A stretch of DNA of 64,000 bases. Source: VRUE01 sp963788975 (GTDB lineage Bacteria; Actinomycetota; Thermoleophilia; Solirubrobacterales; 70-9). Location: assembly GCA_963788975.1 (NCBI GenBank), contig CAWBIJ010000004.1, forward strand, positions 682,001 through 746,000, in the 5' to 3' direction. Position 1 is the stretch's first letter, and every line of letters begins with the position of its first letter. A program made the position numbers and the translations under genes. This document shows, one piece after another, positions 15,887-24,761 of the stretch. The notes beneath the pieces were generated by a model. The model saw nothing but the letters and a program-made list of their open reading frames with translations, ran no database searches and had not been told where the DNA came from.

Positions 15887-17074
15887 TTGGGGCTTCTTCA
15901 CATACACATTGGACCCGGCGCCCTGGGTCTCGGCTTGGTCGTCGCCTGTGCGAATCTGGTCGACCTCGATAGTCATCTCATCGGTCGCAAGGGCACCGCG
16001 AAGCCGGTCAAGAACCCCACCCTGGCGTTGACCGGAAGAGAGCAGATCGCACTCAAAGTAAGGACCTACTCTGAAGCCGCCAAGTTTGAGGAGCTCGATG
16101 ACGAAGCGATAGCGGAGATCGAGGACGGCGTGCCGCTGTTGATCACTACTGCCTTGGGCAGTGCCCTGGAGCAGTGTGTGGAGCTGATCGTCGAGATTGC
16201 CTCGCGCCACCCCGGCGAGGAGACCGTCTTTATTGCCTGCGAGAACCACGTCGGGGATTGCCACGCAGAACTGGTCGAGCGCCTGCAAGAGCGCGGAGTG
16301 GACTGCCGCGCGACGATGGTCAATCGCCTCTGCCCCGAGAGAGCGTCCGACGAGACCGAGACCAAGCTGATCGTGAGGGCTGATCCCCAAGCGGAGTGGA
16401 TGATCGAGGGCGAGGTTGACAGCGAGGTGTTGAAAGAGCTCGATCGACTGCCCGACGTCTCTTTTGTCGCCGACGTGAAGCCGTTCTCGATGCGAAAGCT
16501 GTGGTTGGTTAACGGTGGCCATCTCGCCCTCGCCCTCTTCGCACGCATGGTGAAGGAGCCGAGCATCAGGGCGATCGCGCGCTCACAAGAGCGCCAAGAG
16601 CAGCTGATCGAACTGCACGCCGACATGATCGGAGTGCTTCCAGTCGAGTGGCTGCGGACGCTGGGGGACAGCGTCGCCTACGGAAAGAAACAGCTCGTGC
16701 CGATGTGCAGAACCGAGGACGACACGAAAAGGATCCTGAAGCGGCTACTTCGAGCCGATCTGCGCCCATTCCTCAAGGACGCAAATCGGAAGCTAGGCGA
16801 GCCGGCAAGGCGCTACCTAGAAGCACATAGACAGCAATCCTTTCGCTTCGAAGCCATCTTCGAGGTACTGCACGAAGTGCTGCTGAATCTCGACGCCTAT
16901 GAAGATGTAACCGCCCTGCGCAACCGCAAGGTGAAGCTTGACGCACGCAAAGACAAGGAAGCGGTGGACGCCTACGGCGAGCTCCTGAATGGTGCGGTGA
17001 CGCCGGACACCGCGGCGGCGCGGATAACCAGCCTGGACAGGCGCCTGCAAAGGCACCGGGTCATCGGTCTCTAG
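15887..17074 (+). CDS. mannitol dehydrogenase-like NAD-binding protein
   Basis: A 395-residue protein with a Rossmann opening HIHIGPGALGLGLVVACA, LLITTALGSALEQCVELI, ENHVGDCHAELVERL, and the C-terminal-domain hallmark SMRKLWLVNGGHLALAL, equivalent to the KL...N-GH-A segment of mannitol-1-phosphate 5-dehydrogenase and mannitol dehydrogenase. Overall similarity is distant, so polyol or sugar-phosphate oxidoreduction is an inference. The frame is closed by TGA at 15857, and the only usual start codon after it is TTG at 15887, with no clear ribosome-binding site. CTG at 15866 is the other option. The chain is longer at its C-terminus than MtlD and lysine-rich there. Confidence 0.6.
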   Translation: MGLLHIHIGPGALGLGLVVACANLVDLDSHLIGRKGTAKPVKNPTLALTGREQIALKVRTYSEAAKFEELDDEAIAEIEDGVPLLITTALGSALEQCVELIVEIASRHPGEETVFIACENHVGDCHAELVERLQERGVDCRATMVNRLCPERASDETETKLIVRADPQAEWMIEGEVDSEVLKELDRLPDVSFVADVKPFSMRKLWLVNGGHLALALFARMVKEPSIRAIARSQERQEQLIELHADMIGVLPVEWLRTLGDSVAYGKKQLVPMCRTEDDTKRILKRLLRADLRPFLKDANRKLGEPARRYLEAHRQQSFRFEAIFEVLHEVLLNLDAYEDVTALRNRKVKLDARKDKEAVDAYGELLNGAVTPDTAAARITSLDRRLQRHRVIGL

Positions 17075-17213
17075 TACCGAGTTGACGGTTGGGTCGTCGG
17101 GCCGGGCCCATTCCTAATGCTGCCGGCCCCACCATCGTCAAACCCTCTGTGCATTACTCGTTCGAGATCCGCGTTGACGCTCCCCCAGCGGCGACCGCCA
17201 GCTGCCACACCCC

Positions 17214-18203
17214 CTAACGCGGCCCGTCGGTATGCACGAACAGCACCGGGTCGCCGAGGCGGCCCTCCGCGCGCAGCGCCAGTAGGCCGGCCATCGCCTT
17301 CGCGGTGTAGACGGGATCGAGTGAGAGCCGTTCCTCGGCGGCGAGGGCGGCGGCGCGCGTGGCAGTCTCGGTGGGATGGCCGTAGCCCGCTCCGATCTGG
17401 TCGCGGGTCAGGTCGAGCATGCCCGGCTCGAGCTGGAGCTCGCCGAGGCGAGCTCCACGGCGCTCCAGCAACTTGGCGGTGCGCCGCGCGAGGCGGGAGA
17501 ACACCGGCGCGTCAAGACGAAGCTGGTCGTTGACCACGACCCCGACGACGCGGGTGCGCAGGCCGGCGAGCTGGAAGCCGAGCGCCAGACCGGCAGCGGT
17601 GCCGCCGGTGCCGACCGGGACGACTACGTGCGCCGGCTCCGGCAACGAGCCGTCTTCTACCTGCGCGGCGATCTCCAGCGCCGCCTCGACATAGCCGAGC
17701 GCTCCGACCGGCGAGGAGCCGCCCGCCGGCAGCAGGTACGGCGGTCGGCCACCGCGGGCGTTGCGGGCGATCAGCCACGGCAGCACCGCCACGGTGCGCC
17801 GCTTCGTGTGGGTGCGATAGATGCGCGCGCCCGAGGCATCGAGCCGGGCGAGCTGGTCGCGGACGTGGTCGTCGATCGGCTGGTCGACGAGCGCGAGCGC
17901 GGTCTCGAGGCCGTGTTCGCGGGCGTAGAGCGCGGTCGCGAGCCCCCAGTTCGTGCCGAGACCGCCGAAGGTGAGGATCGAGCGGCGGCCGCGGCGCCGA
18001 GCATCCGGGATCAGCCACTCGAGCTTACGCACCTTGTTACCGCCCCAGCCACCCGAGCCGAAGCTGCCGTCTTCCTTCACCCAGATGCCGAGACCGGCCA
18101 GCTCGCAGACGGGCGTCGGGCGCTCGGACAGCACGAGATGAGGGAGGGTCTTGGCCAGGGCCGGAAAGCGCTGATGCAGATAGGTGATCAAGACTGTGAG
18201 CAT
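17214..18203 (-). CDS. PLP-dependent D-cysteine desulfhydrase / ACC deaminase family enzyme
   Basis: A 329-residue fold-type II PLP enzyme. ELAGLGIWVKEDG is followed by the cofactor lysine motif GGNKVRKLEWL (about residues 54-64). LTFGGLGTNWGLATALYARE and the phosphate loop VPVGTGGTAAGLALGF complete the site. Family members degrade D-cysteine to pyruvate, H2S and ammonia or deaminate 1-aminocyclopropane-1-carboxylate. The sequence alone does not separate them. Its ATG (18201-18203) overlaps the divergent ABC gene's ATG (18202-18204) in a single CATG, so each promoter must lie inside the other gene or one start lies further in. An in-frame TTG at codon 5 is the nearest alternative. Confidence 0.82.
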   Translation of the reverse strand: MLTVLITYLHQRFPALAKTLPHLVLSERPTPVCELAGLGIWVKEDGSFGSGGWGGNKVRKLEWLIPDARRRGRRSILTFGGLGTNWGLATALYAREHGLETALALVDQPIDDHVRDQLARLDASGARIYRTHTKRRTVAVLPWLIARNARGGRPPYLLPAGGSSPVGALGYVEAALEIAAQVEDGSLPEPAHVVVPVGTGGTAAGLALGFQLAGLRTRVVGVVVNDQLRLDAPVFSRLARRTAKLLERRGARLGELQLEPGMLDLTRDQIGAGYGHPTETATRAAALAAEERLSLDPVYTAKAMAGLLALRAEGRLGDPVLFVHTDGPR

Positions 18204-19046
18204 GACTGCTGCCCTATCCGTCCGCGGTCTCTCGAAGCGCTACGGCAGTACAACCGCGCTCGGCGCCGTCGATCTTGAGGTCGCGGCGGGAGAGCTCGTC
18301 GGCCTGCTCGGGCCCAACGGAGCAGGCAAGTCGACGCTGGTGAAGATCGCCTGCGGCCTGGTTCGGCCGACGGCCGGGGAGGCGCACGTCTCCGGTGCGC
18401 CGGCCGGCAGCCGGGCGGCACGCGCGTCCACCGGCTACCTCGCCGAGCTGTTCCGCTTCCCCGGCTGGGCCCGCGCCGAGGAGGTGCTGGCGCTGCATCA
18501 GCGCCTGGCCCGCTCCGACGGCAGGACGGCGGAGCGCGAGGCGCTGCTTGCGCGGGTCGGCCTCGCGGGCGAGGGCCGGCGCCGGGTGGAGACGATGAGC
18601 AAGGGCATGCAGCAGCGCTTGGGCATCGCCCAGGCGCTGATCGGCGACCCACGGCTCGTGCTGCTCGACGAGCCGACGAGCGCGCTCGACCCAGGCGGCC
18701 GCCGCACCGTGCGCGAGCTGCTCGTCGAGCTGCGCGACCAAGGGCGTCGGCGTGCTGCTGAACTCACACCTGCTCAGCGAGATCGAGCTCGTCTGCGACC
18801 GGGTCGTGATCATCGACGGTGGCCGGGTGGTGACCGAGGGACGGCCGGAGGACCTGACCGCGGCCGGCGGCGTCGAAGTCGAGACCTCCGAAGGCGTGCA
18901 GCGTCCTGCCCGACGCGCGCCGCGAGGACGTCCCGCGAATCGTCCGCGAACTGGTCGCCGATGGCGCCGAGGTCTACGGCGTCCGCGTGGTGAGCGGCAC
19001 GCTCGAGGACGCCTATCTCGACGCCGTGGTGGGGCGCGACGGGTGA
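18202..19046 (+). pseudogene. ABC transporter ATP-binding protein with two frame changes
   Basis: The ATPase of an ABC-2 exporter. Frame one gives Walker A GPNGAGKST, signature MSKGMQQRLGIAQAL and Walker B LVLLDEPTSALD, ending at ELRDQG near 18745. The H-loop region then continues in a second frame as GVLLNSHLLSEIELVCDRVV up to about 18897. The C-terminal VLPDARREDVPRIVRELV and LEDAYLDAVVGRDG is in a third frame, ending TGA 19044-19046. Each switch equals one extra base. All functional motifs and the GTGA overlap with the permease are intact, so two sequencing insertions are at least as likely as real decay. Restored length is about 280 residues. Confidence 0.8.
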
Positions 19047-19900
19047 GCGACGCGATCACCATCGCCGGTCATGCGCTGCGGGAGGCGGTCCGCCGCCGCG
19101 TGCTGCTCGTCGTCGCGCTGCTGACCGCGGCCTTCCTCGCTCTCTACGCCCTCGCCGCCTTCGAGACCTTCGACTCGCTCGAGCAGACGAGCACTGGGGG
19201 CTTCATCCCGATCGACGAGCGGGCGCTGGCGGGCGGGACGCTGCTCGGCCTGGCGATGTTCGTCGCCCTCTTCCTCGGCGTGGTGCTGGCCGTCTTCCTC
19301 ACTCTCGGTGCGGTCCGCGGCGACGCCGAGCGCGGCCTGCTGCAGCCGCTGGTCGTGCGGCCGGTGGGGCGTACGACGCTGCTGATCGGGCGGCTGCTCG
19401 CCGCTTCCGCCGTCTGCGCGCCCTACGTCGTCACCGTCTTCCTCGTCGCCGTGCTCATCACGCAGGCCGCCGGCGACTTCACGCCCGGGTCGCTCGTCGT
19501 CCCCGCCGCCGGCCTGGCGCTTGGCGTAGTCACCGTGGTGGCGATCTCGCTGCTCGGCTCGACGCTGCTCGGGACCACCGCCAACGGCATCGCGATCTTC
19601 ATGGTCTTCGCCACGGGGCTCGCCGCCGGGCTGCTGGGCCAGATCGGCGACGCGCTCGACGTCGACAGCTTGACGACGGCGAGCTCGATCATCTCCTGGA
19701 TCGTCCCGTTCGAGGCGCTCTACCAGAACGGCCTCCACGCGCTGACCTCAGATATCGACGGCGCAACCGGCGTGATCGTGCAGCTCGGGCCATTCGGCGG
19801 CGCCAGCGCCATCGGCGCCGCCATCTGGCCCTGGGCGGTCGCCTGGTCCACCGCCGTGCTGGCGCTGGCGGCACTGGCGTTCCAACGCCGCGATCTCTGA
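19043..19900 (+). CDS. ABC-2 type transporter permease
   Basis: A 285-residue integral membrane protein with about six hydrophobic segments (VLLVVALLTAAFLALYALAA, LLGLAMFVALFLGVVLAVFL, VCAPYVVTVFLVAVLIT, GLALGVVTVVAISLLGSTL, GIAIFMVFATGLAAGLLG, WPWAVAWSTAVLALAAL). RGDAERGLLQPLVVRPVGR is the cytoplasmic coupling-helix region typical of NosY/YhaP-like ABC-2 permeases. GTG at 19043 overlaps the ATPase stop. Its substrate is not indicated. With the upstream ATPase it forms a simple exporter. Confidence 0.85.
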   Translation: MSDAITIAGHALREAVRRRVLLVVALLTAAFLALYALAAFETFDSLEQTSTGGFIPIDERALAGGTLLGLAMFVALFLGVVLAVFLTLGAVRGDAERGLLQPLVVRPVGRTTLLIGRLLAASAVCAPYVVTVFLVAVLITQAAGDFTPGSLVVPAAGLALGVVTVVAISLLGSTLLGTTANGIAIFMVFATGLAAGLLGQIGDALDVDSLTTASSIISWIVPFEALYQNGLHALTSDIDGATGVIVQLGPFGGASAIGAAIWPWAVAWSTAVLALAALAFQRRDL

Positions 19901-19913
19901 GCTATGACGTCCC

Positions 19914-22900
19914 TCACTGCCTTTTGGCCGTTCGGTGGGGCCGCTTGGAGACGCAACGCATCTTGCCTTTCACCCTCGCTTTGCGCTTGCCCTTAGGGCA
20001 AGCTCTGCGCTTGGAGGGTGGGTCGCCAGGGCCGACGAAGGCAGAGGGAGATTCGATCGCCGGCGGAGGAGGAGGTACCGGGCGGCAGGAGTCCAAGGTC
20101 CGGCACGGGTCGCCTGGCGGTTCGTTCTGGGAGCGAAGGCCACCCCCAACGCGGGCGACGTAGACATCGAAGAGTTCATCCTGGTCCTGAAAAGCCAATC
20201 CGGGCGAAGAGGTGACGAGGAAGGCGTCGGCACCGGAGGCGCTCGCGTCGCCGAAAAAGGAGGGTTTGGGTTCGGTGCCGGTCGAAAGCAGGTATAGACA
20301 GCCACCGTTTTGAGTTTCGCTTTCACAGGAGCCCTGCCCGGCTTTCTCCCACATGTAGACGTCCTGGCAAGAAGGGAATTCGTCGGCGCCCGCCTCGAAG
20401 GCCAGGCAGCCAGCAAGACCATTAGTGTCGGCGCCGACCAGCGCTTCCGTCGTCTCAAAGAAGAAGCGGCTGCCGTCAGCAGAAAGGTTGCGGGTGAGCA
20501 CCGAGGTTGGCACCCCGGTACTCGGGGAGGCGCTGATCGTCCCGAGGACCGGCGCCGCCCCGGGCGACGCGCCGGTTGGGTTGCAGGAGAGGCAGCTCAG
20601 CTCGTGCTCCGGGGCGTCGTACCGGTAGAAATGAGGGACGCCTTCGTTCTCGTAGTCCGTCAGCTGGCGCGTGGAGCGGAAAACGAGGACGCTGCCGTCG
20701 GCGCTTAGGCGGGCAGTCTTGTGGGTGCTGTCGTCAATTGCACCCGAGGACGTCGCTGCCCAGTTGAGGGCGTCGTTGACGAGGGTCCCTCCGCTGGCAT
20801 TAAGCCTGGCGACGAATTCGAAGCCGGTATCGCCCTCATCCCAGAGATAGAGGTTGCAGGAGCCGGACCCTTCCAAAGCTGCTCCCGAACAGGTGCCGGG
20901 CGCCGCGCTTTCACCTTGAGGATTCGGGATGTCGGTGAGCACCCCGTTGGCGACGAAGTAGGCTCGGGAGCCATCCCCAGAGACGCCGAGCACACCTCGT
21001 ACTTCAGCACCGTTGGGGACAGGCCCGTCGCCGACCACATCGAGCAGCTCTCCGGTGTCTGCCTCATAGCGGTAGAGATCGTTGCCGGGGTTGGGTGGTA
21101 CCTCTTGATTGGCCGCCCAGTAGAGATGGGTGGCATCGACCGCGAGGCCTGCCGGGGAGCCGGCCCCTTCAATGAATTTTTTATCCTCTTCACTGAAGTC
21201 GAGGTTGCTCAGACCGATGCTGTCGTCGTCACCGTCTGACCAGTAGACATGAGCGGAGTCGACCGCGATTCCCAGTGTGTCACTGAACGGACCGATGCCG
21301 ATCGATCGCTGTTCGGAGCCGTCCAAGTTGGACCGGGCGACGCTGGCGAAGTCGACTACATGTACCGTCCAATAGACCTGACTAGCGCCGAGAGCCAGCC
21401 CTCTCGGTTCTTGGTTGAGGCCTGCCGGTGCGATTGCTTCCTGGTTTGCTTCCTCGCAATCGAGCTCCGCCCGCCCGATCGTGCCCTTGCGGTCGGTGAC
21501 CTGGATGGGGTTTGTCCAGTAGACATGGGTCGCGTTGACGTCGATCCCTTCTGGTCTACTCGCTCCTTTGACGCATTCCGGATTGATGTTGTCGCCTTCG
21601 ATCCCAGCCCGCCCGATCGTGCCGGTACCTTTTTTGCCGTCGGTGGAGTTGGTCCAGTAGATGTGGGTGGCGTTGACTGCGAGGTCGCGGGGGTTGGGCG
21701 GAGTCGATCCGCCGGGTTTGGTTTCGATCTCCGGCACCTCGATGAACTGCCCTTCGATGCTTTCCGGTTCGCAGCCGAGCGCGGCGCGCCCGATCGTGCC
21801 GGTCGCGGGATCAGTCCAGTAGATGTATTCGTCGTCCACTGTTACCCCCAAGGCGGAGGTCGGCAGGCAGTCGATATCGAGAGGGTTTCCGTCGACAACA
21901 TCAGCCTGGGCGACCGCCGGTGCGATCGAGATCTCTGGCCCGGTGGAGGCGTCGTTCGTCAGCTTCTCCGAGCTAGTGAAGAAGGCGTGTGAGCCGTCGG
22001 GGGTGGCGGCCATGAAGGCGGCTGGCCTCGAGCCCAGCGCATCGGGCGAAGTGCGCTGCGATTTGGAGACGTGCTGGGTGGACGCGTCGGGCCTGGTCGC
22101 GTTCTCGCGAAGGTAGATCTGGCCGGTGTCGCCGGTGGTGAAGAAGGCACGGCTCCCGTCATTGGAAATCGCGTGGTCGTCTTGGGTGTAGTAGGCGCGC
22201 TGGGCGCCGCCAGTGGCGCGGCTCGCTCTATCGGTGCCCCGGACCCAGTCATAGGGACCAGCGAGGGAGCCGCCCGGTGGCGTTGAGCCATCGGGGAGAA
22301 CGCCGGCAAGGTGGAGCTCGCCGGTGGCATGGTCCCAGGCGTAGAGGTTATTGCGGTTGGGCGCGACGTCAGGACTGAGCTCGCCCTGGTTGGGACCGGT
22401 GGCTTCGAAGTAGACGGTGGAGCCGTCGGTGGCGGCGCCGGCGAAGAAGAAAGTGCCAGGGGTAAATGGGTTGACTTTGCCCAGGTCGGTGTAGTCGACG
22501 ACCGTCTCCAGGGAACCATCGGCACTTGAGCGCGCCAGGTAAGCCTGTTTTTTCTCTACTGATTTTCCCGCCCTGGAGAAGGACCACAAAAAGTCGCGCG
22601 TCCAGCCGCTCACTTTGGCCGTGTCCCCTGCTTTGCCGTGCGGAAGCAGGTCTTGGGTCGACCAGTCATCTGCCCCGCGAGTGGCCAGGTAGTAACGGAA
22701 GCTTTCGAAGCCAACCGCGTCTCCCGTTACCGACGCTCTTAGCGGCGGCAGTTCGCCCAGCAGAGTGGTGCCATTCTTGTCGACGGGGCTAGCCTGCTCA
22801 TAGGCGCGACAATCGGGGAGGCCCAGTCCCGGTCCATTGCCGGCGGGGCCGGCGCGGAGTCGATCGTTGGGGCAGGGCGGGAAGGGAGGCTGGACGAGAA

Positions 22901-23201
22901 AAGTGGCGCGGGCACGGTCGGGGGCCTTGGCTTCGCCTTCTGAGTCCTTGGCGACGATACGGTAGAGCGTGGCTGGAGCGACGCCTTCAATTACCTGCCT
23001 CCGCTCCGCCAGGTCGATCCCGGTGTTCAGGATCGCCGACTGGGTCGTTACCCCCGAAACTGAGGCCTGCATCATCTCCGATGTCGCAGCCGGGGCGCTG
23101 GAAGCAGCAAAGCCAAGAAAACAGAGGGCCGTCACCGCCAAGAGCAGGCCGCAGAACCCTTGGCCCTCGCAAACCTTGTCTCTATTCATGCCTCTGCGCA
23201 T
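19914..23201 (-). CDS. large secreted beta-propeller protein with six YWT repeats
   Basis: A 1095-residue exported protein. The signal peptide (GFCGLLLAVTALCFLGFAA, cut near APAAT) is followed by a short fibronectin-like piece, then WD40/PD40-like blades (ATPDGSHAFFTSSEKLT, LSADGSVLVFRSTRQLTDYE, LSADGSRFFFETTEALVGA). Inserted between them (about 21110-21845) are six repeats centred on YWTDPATGTIGRA, YWTNSTDGKKGTGTIGRA, YWTNPIQVTDRKGTIGRA, YWTVHVVD, YWSDGDDD and YWAANQE, enough for one LDL-receptor-class-B-like six-bladed propeller. It ends in a Pro run and a basic tail with CPKGKRKARVKGKMRC, common to secreted proteins of this bacterial group. ATG 23201 has GGAGGG seven bases before it. Function unknown, possibly cell-wall or glycan binding. 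Confidence 0.75.
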   Translation of the reverse strand: MRRGMNRDKVCEGQGFCGLLLAVTALCFLGFAASSAPAATSEMMQASVSGVTTQSAILNTGIDLAERRQVIEGVAPATLYRIVAKDSEGEAKAPDRARATFLVQPPFPPCPNDRLRAGPAGNGPGLGLPDCRAYEQASPVDKNGTTLLGELPPLRASVTGDAVGFESFRYYLATRGADDWSTQDLLPHGKAGDTAKVSGWTRDFLWSFSRAGKSVEKKQAYLARSSADGSLETVVDYTDLGKVNPFTPGTFFFAGAATDGSTVYFEATGPNQGELSPDVAPNRNNLYAWDHATGELHLAGVLPDGSTPPGGSLAGPYDWVRGTDRASRATGGAQRAYYTQDDHAISNDGSRAFFTTGDTGQIYLRENATRPDASTQHVSKSQRTSPDALGSRPAAFMAATPDGSHAFFTSSEKLTNDASTGPEISIAPAVAQADVVDGNPLDIDCLPTSALGVTVDDEYIYWTDPATGTIGRAALGCEPESIEGQFIEVPEIETKPGGSTPPNPRDLAVNATHIYWTNSTDGKKGTGTIGRAGIEGDNINPECVKGASRPEGIDVNATHVYWTNPIQVTDRKGTIGRAELDCEEANQEAIAPAGLNQEPRGLALGASQVYWTVHVVDFASVARSNLDGSEQRSIGIGPFSDTLGIAVDSAHVYWSDGDDDSIGLSNLDFSEEDKKFIEGAGSPAGLAVDATHLYWAANQEVPPNPGNDLYRYEADTGELLDVVGDGPVPNGAEVRGVLGVSGDGSRAYFVANGVLTDIPNPQGESAAPGTCSGAALEGSGSCNLYLWDEGDTGFEFVARLNASGGTLVNDALNWAATSSGAIDDSTHKTARLSADGSVLVFRSTRQLTDYENEGVPHFYRYDAPEHELSCLSCNPTGASPGAAPVLGTISASPSTGVPTSVLTRNLSADGSRFFFETTEALVGADTNGLAGCLAFEAGADEFPSCQDVYMWEKAGQGSCESETQNGGCLYLLSTGTEPKPSFFGDASASGADAFLVTSSPGLAFQDQDELFDVYVARVGGGLRSQNEPPGDPCRTLDSCRPVPPPPPAIESPSAFVGPGDPPSKRRACPKGKRKARVKGKMRCVSKRPHRTAKRQ

Positions 23202-23233
23202 CTCTCTTCCCTCCGGCATCATCCTTCGCCCCG

Positions 23234-23268
23234 GAAGCCTGGAATCGCTGACTGCGATCCCAGGCTTC
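23234..23268 (-). terminator. 15-bp hairpin between two secreted-protein genes
   Basis: GAAGCCTGGAATCGC and GCGATCCCAGGCTTC pair over all 15 positions (one G-U on the minus-strand RNA) with a 5-nt loop. It lies 46 bp after the stop of the gene at 23314-24030 and 33 bp before the next start at 23201. No U-tract follows, so it may be a weak terminator or a 5' leader structure. Confidence 0.45.
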
Positions 23269-23313
23269 GCAGGGCGCCGGGTTTAATGCGCTACCAGGCT
23301 CTTGCCCACAGCG

Positions 23314-24030
23314 CTATTCAACTCCCCATTTCAATCCACCATGGTTGCCGTGAATCGAATTACTCAGTGCTACGAGCGCATCAATTTCCAGATGTCCTTC
23401 GTTTGCTCCGTAGCTAAGTTTGCAACCGAATAACGATAACATCCCTTTAGTAGAAATTAAGTGTGTTACTAGATCACCCGCCGTGGCAACTTTTGCCACT
23501 ATGCAACCTTTGACGTTCATAATTTCCGGCAACCCGCATTCGGAGTGGTTTAACACTTTGGCGAACGTTAATCCGTCTTGCGGTGTGAATAAGACGTAAG
23601 GGCTACCCGTCCCGGTACCGTGCTGCGCTGTCGTTAATGCGGTGTTTCCTGAATGTAAGATGATTAAAGCTAATATTTGGGCTACCACATTGGGAATTTG
23701 ACACACGGAGCCGGTTAAGCTTCCGCCGCTTGTGCCCTGCGTTAAGCAGTTTGAGAGTGTAAGCGTGCCACTGCCATGCCCTGCGTTCGTCAGTGTGCCA
23801 CTGATCGTGGATTCATGGCAGAAAATCTCCATGTTCAAACCTAAGATCAGAACCCTACCTTCTAAGGCATTCTCCTCCTGCCCAACAATCCCGACAGTGA
23901 AAGGCGCTGTTAAGCCTTCAACTAAGACTTTTCCGGACGCCTGCGCGCCGGTAGCCGCAAGGGCTATCAGGCTGAATGCAGCGAGCAGTGACAAACCAAG
24001 GACCTTGAAGCCTTGCTTTCGATAATTCAC
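23314..24030 (-). CDS. secreted protein of unknown function, AT-richer than neighbours
   Basis: A 238-residue exported protein. The signal peptide is VLGLSLLAAFSLIALAATGA with cleavage near AQASG. The mature part is Gly/Thr/Ser-rich and neutral (GHGSGTLTLSNCLTQGTSGG, AQHGTGTGSPYV), with seven cysteines likely in disulfides. I recognise no domain. GTG 24030 is supported by AAGGAGGAG six bases upstream. Codon use is strikingly different from the surrounding genes, with many NNT and NNA codons (tta, gtt, aat), suggesting recent acquisition or a gene family kept at lower GC. A TTGACA promoter precedes it. Confidence 0.6.
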   Translation of the reverse strand: MNYRKQGFKVLGLSLLAAFSLIALAATGAQASGKVLVEGLTAPFTVGIVGQEENALEGRVLILGLNMEIFCHESTISGTLTNAGHGSGTLTLSNCLTQGTSGGSLTGSVCQIPNVVAQILALIILHSGNTALTTAQHGTGTGSPYVLFTPQDGLTFAKVLNHSECGLPEIMNVKGCIVAKVATAGDLVTHLISTKGMLSLFGCKLSYGANEGHLEIDALVALSNSIHGNHGGLKWGVE

Positions 24031-24076
24031 GATGCTCCTCCTTGTAGATAACGCCATTAGGCGCTGGTGAAATTCA

Positions 24077-24105
24077 AGAATCTCTCTTTACTGGAAGTGT
24101 GTCAA
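24077..24105 (-). promoter_or_regulatory. promoter of the AT-richer secreted gene
   Basis: On the minus strand TTGACA (24105-24100) is followed by a 17-bp spacer and GATTCT (24082-24077), 46 bp upstream of the GTG at 24030. The -35 is a perfect consensus; the -10 is weak. Confidence 0.45.
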
Positions 24106-24134
24106 GTTAGGATGACATCTATGCCCAAAGCCTT

Positions 24135-24761
24135 CTACGGGGCAGTGGCCGCCCAGGTCCCGGCGGCGGCCTGATTGGGGGGTCCTTTGAACGTAAGGAG
24201 AGCGCCACCGTTAAAAGAGAAGCTCTCATCGAGTTCGAGCCCTTGGTCCACCCCCGTATAGAGACAGAGATTGCCTTTCGCCGCTCGTGGTAGCGCAAAG
24301 CTGCCGGGGCACTCGGCTGCATGTTCTTTTCCTGCTTCGCCTTGTGCGACCAAATAGATATCGGGCGGGATTAGAAGGGGTATTCCGAACGAGATCGAGG
24401 CGCCGCCTTCGCCTTTTCCTGGCTCTGTTTCATCACCGAGCACCGCGGCAATCCATGTGCCGGACTCGGTTTTCCCGGACGGCAACGTACCCCCACCTGT
24501 CCAGGGACTGCCTTCGGTGCCCCTGGGGCCAGTTGGGCCTTCGAGACCCTGGGGGCCAGGCACGCTCTGCCCTGGTGGGCCCTGGGGTCCTTGGATTCCT
24601 CGTGGTCCCCTCGGACCCCGTTTTGGCTTCTGAAGTTTCTGTGAGCTGGGTCCCACCAGAAAGTCACGAGTCGCTTGCGCAGCCCCACTCATCGCGAAAA
24701 CCAGCGCGATCACCGCGATGACACCGGGAATTCCAAATCTTCTATCGACCCCTGAAAGCAC
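24135..24761 (-). CDS. exported protein with collagen-like Gly-X-Y tract
   Basis: A 208-residue protein. The membrane/signal segment GIPGVIAVIALVFAMSGAAQ is followed by a basic stretch and a collagen-like tract (GPRGPRGIQGPQGPPGQSVP, then GPQGLEGPTGPRGTEGSP) of about 14 triplets with one interruption. A C-terminal globular domain of about 120 residues holds two or three cysteines (ECPGSFALP, NLCLYTGVD). Bacterial collagen-like tracts fold as triple helices and present trimeric heads, so a trimeric surface protein is likely. GTG 24761 has AAAGGAGG five bases upstream. Its start overlaps the end of the preceding giant gene by 20 bases, so the two are translationally coupled. Confidence 0.75.
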   Translation of the reverse strand: MLSGVDRRFGIPGVIAVIALVFAMSGAAQATRDFLVGPSSQKLQKPKRGPRGPRGIQGPQGPPGQSVPGPQGLEGPTGPRGTEGSPWTGGGTLPSGKTESGTWIAAVLGDETEPGKGEGGASISFGIPLLIPPDIYLVAQGEAGKEHAAECPGSFALPRAAKGNLCLYTGVDQGLELDESFSFNGGALLTFKGPPNQAAAGTWAATAP

